A model generated the notes under the pieces. It was not told the DNA's origin. It saw nothing but the letters and a program-made list of their open reading frames with translations, and made no database searches. The position numbers and the translations under genes are program-made. Positions 1 to 9,325 of a stretch of 64,000 nt of DNA are shown here, piece by piece (the first letter of the stretch is position 1; the number at the start of each line of letters is the position of its first letter). This DNA comes from Planctomycetaceae bacterium (GTDB lineage: Bacteria > Planctomycetota > Phycisphaerae > UBA1845 > UTPLA1): assembly GCA_006969385.1 (NCBI GenBank), contig CP030884.1:2728001-2792000 (forward strand). Direction: 5' to 3'.

Positions 1-584
1 CCCCATGTCGCAGCTGGGTTGCCGCTCAATTGCAACAGGGCGAAGTCGAGCCCGGCATTCGAGCCGAGTAATGTCGTAACGTCATAGGTATCGACGGGCT
101 TGGAAGTCCCGCCGCCGCAGCTGGTGCACTCGTAGTTAAACTCGACGGTCATCCCTTGAATACCGCCGGCTATACAGTGCTGGTTGGTCATGACGATGTT
201 GGGCTCGGCCACGATCCATGCGGTGCACCATTCACCGCCGAAGCGAAGGATGCGACCAACTGGCAGGCGGTTGTCGAACTGCGGTGTGCCGACGACGCAC
301 TCAACATTATCTTTGGCGCCGCCACAACCCGGTTCGCAGCCGCCGCTTCCACCGAAGCAAATCTGCGCCGCCAATTGCCCGCACAATGCGTCCCATTGAT
401 TGTTGCAGCAAAACGGATCTTCGTTGCATACTAAATTGCAACAAGCCGCATCATTGCATCCTGGCGTGCCGTTATCAAATAAACATTCGCCCGAGCCCGG
501 GCATTGGCCGCGTGCGTCGGTCGATGTAATAGTTGCTGTAGCGATCACCAAGACGGACAGCGTCCGCGAAAAACGAGCTGGCAT
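1..584 (-). CDS. Secreted trypsin-like serine protease, N-terminal part
   Basis: This gene starts inside the window and runs off its left edge; 194 codons are visible. A signal peptide (about residues 1-27) is followed by a Cys-rich stretch (about 28-77) with the pattern PGCNDAACC...DPFCC..WD..C, a module I associate with planctomycete surface proteins. A trypsin-like fold then begins: TNQHC carries the likely catalytic His136 and GLDFALLQL the likely Asp180. The catalytic Ser would lie outside the window. The ATG is preceded at suitable spacing by AGGGG. It probably cleaves proteins outside the cell or in the periplasm; the substrate is unknown. Confidence 0.82.
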   Translation of the reverse strand, partial: MPARFSRTLSVLVIATATITSTDARGQCPGSGECLFDNGTPGCNDAACCNLVCNEDPFCCNNQWDALCGQLAAQICFGGSGGCEPGCGGAKDNVECVVGTPQFDNRLPVGRILRFGGEWCTAWIVAEPNIVMTNQHCIAGGIQGMTVEFNYECTSCGGGTSKPVDTYDVTTLLGSNAGLDFALLQLSGNPAATW

Positions 585-1145
585 ATTGATTTACCCCTAT
601 CAAGAATGAGACTTACCGTCGTAAGCCATTCTCCTCCACGAAGCTATTTTACCCTTTCGATCGTGGCGGGTCGAGTAAATCGGCGTATTGCCGACCTCGC
701 GACTCGCGATCAATTTGCCGGATTGGTCCGCCTGCGGTGTGGATTATCGCACGCTGTAGGCTTACAGCTCATTCCGAAATAGAGGCGGCTAATTGCATCG
801 TAAAGCTGGATATTCGAGGCAAACGGAGTGGTTGCGTTAAGGTTCCCGACACGTTACCTCTGTAACGCCTCGGCAATCTGCGAATTTTATTTGCCCATCG
901 CGCCGCTGTTTCGTAAATCTTAACTGTCCGCCCGAATCTCTCGGTGCCGGTCCATTAGGGATTCTGTAAAGAGGCCAGCCTTGCGACGTACGTTCCGTGC
1001 GTCCTACCAGTAACGATCGCGCCGCGACGTATGGATCGCGCGCACCTGCCGAAGCGCGGCGAAACGAATCGCTCCGCCTGCGAGCGCAGTTCGTGACGTC
1101 ATCACGCTTCCTTTACCGACTGGTTAGACAAAAGGATGGTCAACC
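585..1145. other. Intergenic region between divergent genes
   Basis: About 560 bases separate the divergent protease and DUF1800 genes, so both promoters should lie here. I see no RNA gene, riboswitch or convincing small gene. Short open frames in it have no ribosome binding site and no recognisable composition. Confidence 0.5.
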
Positions 1146-2708
1146 ATGTTTGGCGACATGCGCAAATGGCGGCTTCTCACTTGTTTCACATGCATCGCGT
1201 TGGTAACCGGTTGCGGTATGGATGGCGGATGCGACGGCGGCATGGATCCGTTGGGGGGCATGAACGGTGGTGATGGTGGCGACGGCGGCGATAACGGTGG
1301 CGGTGGTGAACCGGTTCCGATATCGCAATCCTTAGCGCCGGCAGCCGACGCACTCAACGCGGACGACGCATATCACTTGCTGCGCCGCGCGGCGCTTACC
1401 GGCAAACCCGATGACGTGCAACGCGCCGTTACTGACGGGCTTACGGCAACGGTCGATCGCTTGATGACGCTCCGCGACGTTCCCACGGGTATTCTGGACT
1501 TAGCGGAATCATTCGAAGACGACATGCCCAAGCGCTGGTTGGTCGAATTGCTCGAAGGCCCCAACCCCTTGCACGAACGGATGACCATGTTCTGGCACGA
1601 CCGATTCGCCACGTCGCGCCGCGTGGTGGATGGCCGCGACGATCCGCTCGCCATCACGCACTTGGAAATGCTGCGCGAAAACGCGATGGGTAATTACCGC
1701 GTCTTTCTGCAGGAACTCACGCTCGATCCGCTGATGCTCGTCTGGCTCGACGGCGGCGACAGCCCCAAGGACAACCCCAACGAAAACTACACCCGCGAAT
1801 TTTGGGAACTCTTCACCCTCGGTCGCGACGTGCTTTACACCGAAGATGACATTAAAGAAGGTGCTCGCGCCTTTACCGGTACGCTCCTGATTCGCAACGA
1901 TAACGACCCATTGCGCCCCGTATTCGATCTCTTCAATCACGACGAAACGGATAAGAACATCTTTCCGGGCCGCGCCCAACCGGCGAACTACAACTTTGAG
2001 TCGGTGATCGACTTGACGTTGGCCCAACCCGAAGCCGCCGAATACGTGGCGCGCAACCTATTCGTCTTTTTCGTTCACCCCAATCCATCGGAACGCACGG
2101 TTCGCGAGTTGGCGGATCAGTTCGTGGCGGCCGACTTCGAGATCGCACCGATCGTGCGGACGTTGTTGATGTCGGAAGCGTTCTTCTCCGACGAGGCCCG
2201 CCATTCGCACGTCGCCACGCCGGTCGAACACTTCCTCATGTTCGCCCGCACGCTCGATATGCACATGGAATCGGAAGATTCGCAGGGCTTTATCCTGAAC
2301 CGACTGCGCGACGATCTACGCGACGCCGGCCAGGAACTGATGAACCCGCCCGGCGTCGAGGGTTGGACCGAAGGCGAAGCCTGGCTCGAAGATCAATGGG
2401 TGCTCAATCGCGTGGATGCGTTGGGGCGCTTTATGGAATTCGGACCCGATCGCGAAGAAGACCTGCCGTATCACCTGTTACCGCCGCCCAACACGTGGGA
2501 CGAACGCGGCGTGCGACGCGAAATCGTATTGGCCATGGCCGATGTATTTCACCTTGACCTGACGGAAGATGAAATCGACATTTACATTGAAGTGCTCGAT
2601 CAAAACGGGTTTTTGGCCTTCCACCTAGCGGATGCCGACAATCAACCGCAACACGTGCGCGAAATGATTCGATTGATGGCGATGGACGATCGCTTCATCG
2701 GGTTTTAG
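1146..2708 (+). CDS. DUF1800 family lipoprotein
   Basis: A 520-residue protein of the DUF1800 family, common in planctomycetes and usually paired with DUF1501 as here. The N-terminus is a lipoprotein signal with lipobox LVTGC (Cys23), so it is probably membrane-anchored. A Gly/Asp-rich linker (about 24-56) precedes the domain. Family hallmarks are the start HLLRRAALTG, the WHDRFATS segment, NENYTREFWELFTLG and YTEDDIKEGARAFTG. The biochemical role of DUF1800 is not established; with DUF1501 it is thought to act in the envelope. The start may be Met1 or Met5 (MRKWRLL). A perfect hairpin lies just after the stop. Confidence 0.88.
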   Translation: MFGDMRKWRLLTCFTCIALVTGCGMDGGCDGGMDPLGGMNGGDGGDGGDNGGGGEPVPISQSLAPAADALNADDAYHLLRRAALTGKPDDVQRAVTDGLTATVDRLMTLRDVPTGILDLAESFEDDMPKRWLVELLEGPNPLHERMTMFWHDRFATSRRVVDGRDDPLAITHLEMLRENAMGNYRVFLQELTLDPLMLVWLDGGDSPKDNPNENYTREFWELFTLGRDVLYTEDDIKEGARAFTGTLLIRNDNDPLRPVFDLFNHDETDKNIFPGRAQPANYNFESVIDLTLAQPEAAEYVARNLFVFFVHPNPSERTVRELADQFVAADFEIAPIVRTLLMSEAFFSDEARHSHVATPVEHFLMFARTLDMHMESEDSQGFILNRLRDDLRDAGQELMNPPGVEGWTEGEAWLEDQWVLNRVDALGRFMEFGPDREEDLPYHLLPPPNTWDERGVRREIVLAMADVFHLDLTEDEIDIYIEVLDQNGFLAFHLADADNQPQHVREMIRLMAMDDRFIGF

Positions 2709-2735
2709 CGCGACGCATAACTTGCCCCTACCCCG

Positions 2736-2765
2736 CCCACTCCCGCTGACCTCAGCGGGAGTGGG
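2736..2765 (+). terminator. Perfect 14-bp hairpin after the DUF1800 gene
   Basis: CCCACTCCCGCTGA pairs perfectly with TCAGCGGGAGTGGG around a 2-base loop, 27 bases after the stop codon. There is no T-run, so it may be an mRNA-end stabiliser or a rho-assisted terminator rather than a classic intrinsic one. Confidence 0.5.
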
Positions 2766-2800
2766 TGCTTCCCACAAAACTTGTGGAAATAAAACTGTGT

Positions 2801-2887
2801 CACCGGCTGTAACCGGTGAGAGAAGTGTGGCACCGGTTTGCAACCGGTGAAAAATCAAAAACCTGTGGCACCGGTTTTTAACCGGTG
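2801..2887. repeat. Three copies of palindromic repeat family A
   Basis: Three 19-base palindromes of the type CACCGGTTTGCAACCGGTG start at 2801, 2831 and 2869; the last two are preceded by GTGG. The spacers are short and unequal, unlike CRISPR. Further copies occur near 33253, 59277, 59501 and 59536, so this is a dispersed intergenic repeat. The copies fill the gap between the DUF1800 and DUF1501 genes and could form small hairpins in a joint transcript. Confidence 0.85.
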
Positions 2888-2954
2888 AAATTGCAGCAAC
2901 CGGCTTAAACGACAACCTGCAAGACAACTTATTCAGACAAATTGGAGTACGATC

Positions 2955-4163
2955 ATGTCTTCTGGATGCAGCGAATGGAATCGACTTAACCGACGCTCGT
3001 TTTTGAAAGCCGGTGGAACAACCTTGGGCGCCTTGGCCGTCGGCGATGCCATGTTTGCACGCGTGGCATCGACCTACGCCCAATCGACAGGCGGAACCGG
3101 TAACTTGTTGGTGCTGTGCGAATTGGCCGGCGGCCTCGACGCACTCAGCTTTCTGGCTCCGTTCACAAACTCGGTCTATCAAAATCGGCGCCCAAACCTC
3201 GGACTGGCTGCCGATGATGTCACAGCACTACCCGACAACGCCAACTACGGCATTAACAACCAGTTTCAGTTTTTCTCCGACCTATACGCAAGCAACGAAT
3301 TGGCCATCGTGCAACAGGTAGCCTATCCCAACGGGAACGGTTCGCACTTTGAAAGCCAGGAAATCTTCAAGTTCGGCGTGCGCAACCTCAAAGCGACCGA
3401 CGCGACCAACGCATCGTGGTACGAGCGCCTGCGTCGCACCTACTTCAACGAACCGTTCGGCTTCCTCGATACGCGCAGCATCGGTAACCCACAAAACTAC
3501 GGTTATCCCGATAGCACCTTCCGCAATGCGGCTCAGGAAGCATTCGGACGTTTGGCCCGCATGCGGCAGGGCGGTAACGCCACCCAGCAGGCGATTCGCG
3601 AAACCTATGCCCGTATCGATCAACTCGGTGCCGACTTGCGCGAACGGACTGAAAACTTCACGTCGACCGGTGATGCGCGCGGTGAGTTTTATCGCGCCGC
3701 CCAACTCGCATCGGCCGATCTTGGTACGCAAATCATCAAGCTGCGCTACGGCGGCTTCGATACGCACGCGTCGCAGAATGATGCCAACCAGAATTTATTC
3801 CCACGCGTTAACAACGAATTCGAGCAATTCGTAAACGACATCAAAGCGCTCGGCATGTGGGATCGCACCACGGTCGTCTTCTATACCGAGTTCGGTCGTC
3901 GCAACGAAGAAAACGGTAGCCCCGGCACCGACCACGGTTACGGCAGTCATATGATTCTTGCCGGTCCCGGCGTCAACGCCGGCCTGCACGGTCAAGCCGT
4001 CACAACGGCCGATCTCAACGAGCGATCCTTGCCGTACTACGTCGACTTCCGCGCCGTTTTCTCCGATTGCATCCGCAATTGGCTCGGCTTCAATCCAGAT
4101 CCGATTTTCAAAGTCGGGGGTGAAACCTTCGACGAACAAGTTGGCAGCGCGCTGTTCAGCTAG
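2955..4163 (+). CDS. DUF1501 family protein, Tat-exported
   Basis: A 402-residue DUF1501 protein. The N-terminus has a twin-arginine signal, LNRRSFLKAGG (Arg13-Arg14), followed by an alanine-rich hydrophobic stretch and a likely cleavage site after TYAQ, so it is exported folded. DUF1501 belongs to the alkaline-phosphatase-like superfamily; the C-terminal part shows the typical TVVFYTEFGRR and GTDHGYGSHMILAGPGV segments. Its substrate is unknown. It lies downstream of the DUF1800 gene on the same strand, the usual arrangement, and the two products probably act together at the envelope. Confidence 0.88.
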   Translation: MSSGCSEWNRLNRRSFLKAGGTTLGALAVGDAMFARVASTYAQSTGGTGNLLVLCELAGGLDALSFLAPFTNSVYQNRRPNLGLAADDVTALPDNANYGINNQFQFFSDLYASNELAIVQQVAYPNGNGSHFESQEIFKFGVRNLKATDATNASWYERLRRTYFNEPFGFLDTRSIGNPQNYGYPDSTFRNAAQEAFGRLARMRQGGNATQQAIRETYARIDQLGADLRERTENFTSTGDARGEFYRAAQLASADLGTQIIKLRYGGFDTHASQNDANQNLFPRVNNEFEQFVNDIKALGMWDRTTVVFYTEFGRRNEENGSPGTDHGYGSHMILAGPGVNAGLHGQAVTTADLNERSLPYYVDFRAVFSDCIRNWLGFNPDPIFKVGGETFDEQVGSALFS

Positions 4164-4200
4164 AACTGAGCCCGCGTTGGCATTTAGCGGGATTGATGCG

Positions 4201-4228
4201 CCCCGCCGCGTTGGGGAACGCGGCGGGG
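4201..4228 (+). terminator. 12-bp GC-rich hairpin after the DUF1501 gene
   Basis: CCCCGCCGCGTT and AACGCGGCGGGG form a perfect stem around GGGG, about 40 bases after the stop codon. No T-run follows. Confidence 0.55.
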
Positions 4229-4300
4229 CATATTCCGCCCATAGAGCATGAGTCAATACCGCCCTTAAGTCAGGCCGCGCAATTACCAGAGCCGCGCAAC

Positions 4301-4330
4301 GATCGGAGCCGCGCCCGTAAGGAAGCGGTC
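4301..4330 (+). repeat. Dispersed repeat family C, copy 1
   Basis: GATCGGAGCCGCGCCCGTAA followed by GGAAGCGGTC. Near-identical 29-30 base copies occur at 11767 and 36051 on the same strand. It is intergenic here, between the DUF1501 and dehydrogenase genes. Confidence 0.85.
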
Positions 4331-4446
4331 AACGCAAAAACAAACACGGCTACCTTAATACCCTCGAAGATTGAATAAGCCCAGCATATGGCGTGCGTCC
4401 CTAGACGCACCACCAAGCTCCTTCCCACGAGACGAGGCAGCTCAGG

Positions 4447-5748
4447 ATGAGACACGCACCGACACGGACGCAAACGATCGTGGCGCTCGCGACGTTACTG
4501 GCCACGATCACCATGCCATCGCGCGCACGCGCCGCCGAAGCATTGGTCGAGGGCTTTACCGTCGAAGAATACGCCACGGGCCTCGGTAGCCCGACGTGCC
4601 TAGCCTTCGCCCCGGATGGTCGCCTCTTCGTCGGCGACCGCAACGGCACGATTCACATCGTGCAACAAGGGCTGATTCGACCGACGCCCTTCGCCACCAT
4701 CGCCGTGCACGACTTTTTTGAAAGCGGACTGCTTAACATCGTGGTTTCACCCACGTTTGAGTCCGATCAATTCGTTTACGTCTTCGCCAGCGTTTCACCC
4801 GAAGAGCAGAACATCATTCGCTATCGCGTCGAAAACAATCGCGGCGTCGAGCGCACCGTGATACGCGACAATCTGCCGTCTAACGGTGCGTTTCATAACG
4901 GCGGCGGGATGGCGTTTGGCCCGGATGGCAAGCTCTATTTTTCCATTGGTGATAACGGCGTGCGCGACAACGCCCAATCGCTGACGACGTTGGCCGGCAA
5001 AATTTCACGCATCAATCCCGACGGCAGCACACCCGCGGACAATCCATTCACGACGCCGACGGGTGGGCCGCGTGCCACTTTTGCCTCCGGCTTTCGCAAC
5101 GTGTTTCGCTTTTGCTTTGATGAAAGAGGTCGCTTGTTCGCGACCGATGTGGGCTCCGACGGGGCGCAGCGGCGCGAGGAGATCAATCTCGTTACCCGCG
5201 GTGGTAACTACGGCTGGCCGTTCGTCGAAGGATTTGGTGATAACGCGACGAGCGCCGACGGCATGACCGACCCGCTTTTTGCGTACGCCGAGGAGGGCTC
5301 TTCACCAACGGCGATCTTGTCGTATGCGGGTAACCACTTTCCAGAGGCGTATCGCGGCAATTTGTTCATGGTCGAGTACGCGCGCAACGACATTTTCTGT
5401 TTACCACTCAATGGCGATCGCATTCAAGCACAGGAACGTTTCGTGAGCGCGGATGGTGGGGCGGTCGACATGACCCAAGGCCCGGATGGAGCATTGTATT
5501 ACTGCGAACTCGTGGGCGGGCGCGTGATGCGCATTCGCTTCGGCGACGATACCAGCCAACTCATCCCCATCGGCGGCATCGATTTCAGCGAAGAAGATAA
5601 CGGGGGCGATGATGATGATGACGACATGACGCCAGATGAAATAACACCCTCGGACACGTGCGCGACGGGCTTACCGTTTTTCTTTATGCTGATGACGCTG
5701 ACACTTTTATCAGTAACGCGACGGCGTTCGATCACGTTCCGCGCTTAG
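4447..5748 (+). CDS. Glucose/sorbosone dehydrogenase family protein with C-terminal anchor
   Basis: A 433-residue secreted protein. A signal peptide ends near residue 29, followed by a six-bladed propeller of the GSDH (PQQ-dependent sugar dehydrogenase-like) family, about residues 35-370. Typical segments are SPTCLAFAPDGRLFVGDR, HNGGGMAFGPDGKLY, GNYGWPFVEG and MTQGPDGALYYCE. A linker very rich in Asp/Glu follows, then a hydrophobic segment (GLPFFFMLMTLTLLSV) and an Arg cluster (TRRRS), which looks like a membrane anchor or sorting signal. A similar tail is on the NHL protein at 45907. It probably oxidises a sugar or aldose outside the membrane; the substrate and PQQ use are not proven. Confidence 0.85.
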   Translation: MRHAPTRTQTIVALATLLATITMPSRARAAEALVEGFTVEEYATGLGSPTCLAFAPDGRLFVGDRNGTIHIVQQGLIRPTPFATIAVHDFFESGLLNIVVSPTFESDQFVYVFASVSPEEQNIIRYRVENNRGVERTVIRDNLPSNGAFHNGGGMAFGPDGKLYFSIGDNGVRDNAQSLTTLAGKISRINPDGSTPADNPFTTPTGGPRATFASGFRNVFRFCFDERGRLFATDVGSDGAQRREEINLVTRGGNYGWPFVEGFGDNATSADGMTDPLFAYAEEGSSPTAILSYAGNHFPEAYRGNLFMVEYARNDIFCLPLNGDRIQAQERFVSADGGAVDMTQGPDGALYYCELVGGRVMRIRFGDDTSQLIPIGGIDFSEEDNGGDDDDDDMTPDEITPSDTCATGLPFFFMLMTLTLLSVTRRRSITFRA

Positions 5749-5799
5749 ACTCACGTTCATTTCCCGCGAAATGGACGACGTTGCAGTCGAAAACTCCCG

Positions 5800-5829
5800 G
5801 GTGCCCCTGCCCCTCTGGGGCTGGGGGAC
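5800..5829 (+). repeat. Dispersed repeat family B, copy 1
   Basis: A 30-base C/G-run sequence starting GGTGCCCCTGCCCCTCTGGG. It is identical, as the reverse complement, to 59177-59206 and similar to 11683-11712. It lies between two convergent genes. Confidence 0.88.
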
Positions 5830-5858
5830 TAAATCCCCCCAAGCGAACTCGAAAAGAT

Positions 5859-7052
5859 CTAATTCCCATTCTTCCCGAACGCAAACATCAACATATCCCC
5901 AAACCGCTTAGCCCAGCTCGCTTCGTTGTGCTCGCCACCTTCAACTTCGACATATTTAAAGTCTTTATCCGCAACCAAGCCCGCTGCTTCAAACACCTTC
6001 ACCAACTCGCGCGTATCGCGAATTGCCGTCGTAAACTCGTCGATCTGCCGTCCTTCTTTGGTGCCCATGTCGAGCCAGATGCGCACGCCATTCAGGCTCG
6101 AACCATCGTCCTTCAGCGACTTCACCACGGCATGCTCGTTCCACCACAGCGCCGGCGACACGACCAGACAGCGTGAGAACATCTCGGGATACTGCTTGCA
6201 AATATAGAGCGAAATCAATCCGCCCAAAGACGAACCGCCGATGCCGCGCGCTGACCGTTCGTCGCGCACGCGATAAGCCGATTCGATAAACGGGATCACT
6301 TCTTCGACCAGCATCTTGGCGTAATGTTCGCCTTTGCCGCCGACCTTGCGATTCTCGTCGCGCCCCGGCGTGTATTCGTCGGTCCGTTCGTTTGTGTTGT
6401 AAATCCCCACGATGATCAGGGGTTCGATGCGACCCTCTTCGATCAGGCGCTGCGCCGTTTCATCCGCCTGCCATTCGACGCCAAACGACGACGTGTTCGC
6501 ATCGAACAAGTTCTGACCATCGTGCATGTACAGAACCGGGTAACGCGTCGACGCCGACGCGTCATAACCCGGTGGCAAGTACACAGCGACGTCGCGCGAC
6601 GGTAACAAATACTTCGATTTAAACTCGCGATGAAATTCCACGGTGCCCGTAATCGTCGGCTCTTTCGGCTTCAACGGTTCGCCCGTGCCAAACAACTTCA
6701 CCACCACATCTACCGTCGTTGCCTTTTTAACGGTGAACTTGCGATTATCGATGTTGCGGCCGTCCGCTGTTTTCTCCACCGTCGCCCACGTGCCGAGCGT
6801 GGTTTTGAACTCGTAATTGCCCGCCGGCAAACTCGTGACGGCAACGTAGCTGCCGTCATCCCGGCGTTCGGCCTGCAAACCATCCGCCGCCCAATTCCCC
6901 AACGCCGGATGACCACCCGCTATAAACACCAACGCATCCTTCGCTGTGGTCGGCGGCACGGCGATGTTGAACGTTACCTTAAATGTGGTCGGGTCTTGCG
7001 CGTGCACGCCGCTCATCAATGCCAAGACTGTCAATACCGAGAAAAGCCGCAT
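5859..7052 (-). CDS. Secreted esterase with N-terminal starch-binding-like domain
   Basis: A 397-residue protein with a signal peptide (MRLFSVLTVLALMSGVHA). Residues about 20-115 resemble a CBM20 starch-binding domain (FIAGGHPALGNW and later YEFKTTLGTW). Residues about 135-395 form an alpha/beta hydrolase of the esterase D/Fes type. The nucleophile elbow is GIGGSSLGG (GxSxG), the oxyanion region VLYMHDGQNLF, and the probable catalytic His is in GGEHNEASW. Such proteins hydrolyse esters on sugars, siderophores or polyesters; which one cannot be told here. It is convergent with the dehydrogenase gene, without an operon partner. Confidence 0.86.
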   Translation of the reverse strand: MRLFSVLTVLALMSGVHAQDPTTFKVTFNIAVPPTTAKDALVFIAGGHPALGNWAADGLQAERRDDGSYVAVTSLPAGNYEFKTTLGTWATVEKTADGRNIDNRKFTVKKATTVDVVVKLFGTGEPLKPKEPTITGTVEFHREFKSKYLLPSRDVAVYLPPGYDASASTRYPVLYMHDGQNLFDANTSSFGVEWQADETAQRLIEEGRIEPLIIVGIYNTNERTDEYTPGRDENRKVGGKGEHYAKMLVEEVIPFIESAYRVRDERSARGIGGSSLGGLISLYICKQYPEMFSRCLVVSPALWWNEHAVVKSLKDDGSSLNGVRIWLDMGTKEGRQIDEFTTAIRDTRELVKVFEAAGLVADKDFKYVEVEGGEHNEASWAKRFGDMLMFAFGKNGN

Positions 7053-7274
7053 CTTTCACCTCGTTTTCAGATCGACTTCGTTGCTTGAGCCGCAATTTTA
7101 GTCGAGTCGGATCAGTTTTCCACGCAGCCTCACACAAGTTTTGAACGGAAAAAAATTCTGAATCTGCGGTGGTGGGTGACTCGAATACTGCGTCGGTCGG
7201 CAGGTTACCCGCGGAACCGCCGACAGACGTTTGAAACTGAAACCAAAGAGATCATGAACGATCAGGAGACACAC

Positions 7275-8498
7275 ATGCGACGAACACTCAGCCTCTTAAC
7301 GACTGCCGCCTTGATTCATTGCAGCACCGCCGCCGCCTTTGCCGGTGACCAGAAGGACATTATCGACACGGCCGTCGGTGCCGGTCAATTTAAAACGCTC
7401 GCCGCCGCCCTCCAGCAGGCGGATCTGATTGAAGCGTTGCGTGGCGACGGCCCATTTACGGTCTTTGCCCCCACTGACGCCGCCTTTGCCAAGTTGCCCA
7501 AGGGCACCGTGGAAACTCTGCTGAAGCCTGAAAACAAAGCCCGCTTGCAAGCGATCCTCACGTACCACGTGGTATCGGGGAAAGTGCTGGCCAAAGACGT
7601 CGTCAAGCTCTCAATGGCCGATACGCTCAACGGTCAGCGCATCGACATCGACACGTCAGACGGCGTGAAGGTCGATAACGCCACCGTCGTCAAAACCGAT
7701 ATCGAATGCTCCAACGGCGTTATCCACGTAATCGACAATGTGATCTTGCCCAGCGACAAGAACATCGTAGAAACCGCCGTTGCCGCAGGCTCCTTTAAGA
7801 CACTCGCCGCCGCGCTAACTGCCGCCGATCTTGTTGACACCCTACAAGGCGAAGGCCCGTTCACCGTGTTTGCGCCGACCGATGCCGCCTTTGCGAAGCT
7901 GCCCAAGGGTACGGTCGAGTCGCTGCTCAAGCCCGAGAACAAAGACAAGCTCACCGCGATTCTCACCTACCACGTCGTTGCCGGTCGCGTTTATTCCGAC
8001 CAAGCCGTGAAAGCCGGCAAAGCGAAAACGTTGCAGGGTGAATCCATTCGCATCGCCGTAAAGGGCGGCAAAGCGATGATTAACGACGCCGGCTTAGCCA
8101 CGACCGACATTGATGCGACCAACGGCGTGATTCACGTCATCGATAGCGTGCTGATGCCGCCGACGTCCACCATGGTGGGTGCCGCCAATCCGATGGAACT
8201 AATCGAACTCGCCATCGACCGCGGCGTACCGCTCTTTAACGACGGTCACCAAGCCGCCTGCGCCAGTGTGTACGAAGTGACCGCGCAGAGCCTACTGACG
8301 CTGGCCGACGACAGCTTGTCGAAGCATCAGCGTATGCGGTTGCAGCGCGGTCTGCGGGAATTTCGCAACAACGACGGCCATGCCGCCAACCAAGCGTGGG
8401 CTCTGCGCTATGCTCTTGATGAGGTCTATCAATCCATGTCGCGCATGGCTCGCAATAACGAGTCGAATCGCATGCGACTGGTCATGAACGATCGCTAA
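7275..8498 (+). CDS. Secreted protein with two fasciclin (FAS1) domains
   Basis: A 407-residue protein. The ATG chosen has AGGAG at good spacing and directly starts a signal peptide ([16 protein letters not shown]...). Two tandem FAS1 domains cover about residues 25-160 and 160-300; each has [20 protein letters not shown] and a second conserved block (ILTYHVV and NGVIHVID). The domains are so alike that they look like a fairly recent internal duplication. The last ~100 residues form a separate helical region. FAS1 domains mediate adhesion. It sits just upstream of an ECF sigma/RskA pair, as fasciclin proteins do in the mycobacterial SigK regulon, so it may be that sigma factor's target. An in-frame extension of 33 codons upstream lacks a ribosome binding site. 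Confidence 0.9.
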   Translation: MRRTLSLLTTAALIHCSTAAAFAGDQKDIIDTAVGAGQFKTLAAALQQADLIEALRGDGPFTVFAPTDAAFAKLPKGTVETLLKPENKARLQAILTYHVVSGKVLAKDVVKLSMADTLNGQRIDIDTSDGVKVDNATVVKTDIECSNGVIHVIDNVILPSDKNIVETAVAAGSFKTLAAALTAADLVDTLQGEGPFTVFAPTDAAFAKLPKGTVESLLKPENKDKLTAILTYHVVAGRVYSDQAVKAGKAKTLQGESIRIAVKGGKAMINDAGLATTDIDATNGVIHVIDSVLMPPTSTMVGAANPMELIELAIDRGVPLFNDGHQAACASVYEVTAQSLLTLADDSLSKHQRMRLQRGLREFRNNDGHAANQAWALRYALDEVYQSMSRMARNNESNRMRLVMNDR

Positions 8499-8575
8499 CC
8501 CGGTTTTCCTCCTCTTCCATGCGACGGTATCCGTGGGGGCTCTGCCGTCGCCTTTTTCAAGACCGAATCACACGA

Positions 8576-8611
8576 CCGCCGAAATCGCGCGCCGATTTCG
8601 GCGGCTTTTTT
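8576..8611 (+). terminator. Intrinsic terminator of the fasciclin gene
   Basis: CCGCCGAAATCG and CGATTTCGGCGG form a perfect 12-bp stem around a 5-base loop, followed by C and six Ts. Confidence 0.9.
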
Positions 8612-8671
8612 GTTGGTAGTGCCTGAAAAACTCCGCAAACCGCAAAAGAAAAAGGTTGCCGCTGAATCCGA

Positions 8672-9325
8672 ATGCGACCGCGCGGCGAACTTATTGCTAG
8701 ACACGAGGCCGCGCGGCGGCAGAATGGTGCATCCGAGGAGTTGACATTGGAAGCCGCCCCCGTCGATCCCATACTACCGCAGGTTGCCACCGGTGATTCG
8801 CGCGCCGTGCAAACCTGTATCGACCGATACGGCGGTCTCGTTTGGTCCCTCGCCAGTCGCCAACTCGGCAACACCACCGAGGCGGAAGATGCCGTGCAGG
8901 AAATTTTCATCCAACTTTGGGAAGTGGCGGGGCGGTTCGACCCTGCTGTGGCTTCCGAGTCGACGTTTGTTGCCATGATCGCGCGCCGTCGCCTGATCGA
9001 TCGCCGCCGCAAATTGGGTCGGGCACCCGATACGCGCTCGATCGAATTGGCCGACGATCCCTCGTGTGCCACCGACCCCGGCTTGGCACATATCGAAACG
9101 CGCGAGCAAGCGGCCAAAATCGAATCGGCGCTGGCACAACTATCCGACGATCAAAAGCAAGCACTCAAGCTGTCGATTCATTCCGGCTGGTCGCATAGCG
9201 AGATCGCCGAACATTTGGGCATTCCGCTCGGCACGGTAAAGACCAACATTCGCCGCGGCCTGATTAAGGTACGAGAACTTTTGGGCGCAGTAACAGACGG
9301 CACGGCCGCGGGGGCGGTGTCATGA
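8672..9325 (+). CDS. ECF RNA polymerase sigma factor (SigK-like)
   Basis: Up to 217 residues; sigma region 2 (IDRYGGLVWSLASRQLGN, then AEDAVQEIFIQLWE) and region 4 (LSDDQKQALKLSIHSGWS, then HLGIPLGTVKTNIRRGL) are clear. The ATG is the longest start, but GAGGAG stands a few bases before an in-frame TTG at 8747, which gives MEAAPVDPILPQ and is a plausible true start. The stop overlaps the next ATG (ATGA), so translation is coupled to the anti-sigma gene. The ECF-RskA order and the fasciclin gene upstream recall mycobacterial SigK/RskA. It should direct transcription in response to an envelope signal. Confidence 0.9.
   Translation: MRPRGELIARHEAARRQNGASEELTLEAAPVDPILPQVATGDSRAVQTCIDRYGGLVWSLASRQLGNTTEAEDAVQEIFIQLWEVAGRFDPAVASESTFVAMIARRRLIDRRRKLGRAPDTRSIELADDPSCATDPGLAHIETREQAAKIESALAQLSDDQKQALKLSIHSGWSHSEIAEHLGIPLGTVKTNIRRGLIKVRELLGAVTDGTAAGAVS

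Noticed and set aside
504..782. Small plus-strand gene in the first gap
   Set aside because: It overlaps the start of the protease gene, has no ribosome binding site and no recognisable sequence.
2801..2887. Possible CRISPR array
   Set aside because: The repeats are short palindromes with unequal spacers of 11 and 19 bases, the same repeats occur scattered elsewhere, and there are no cas genes.
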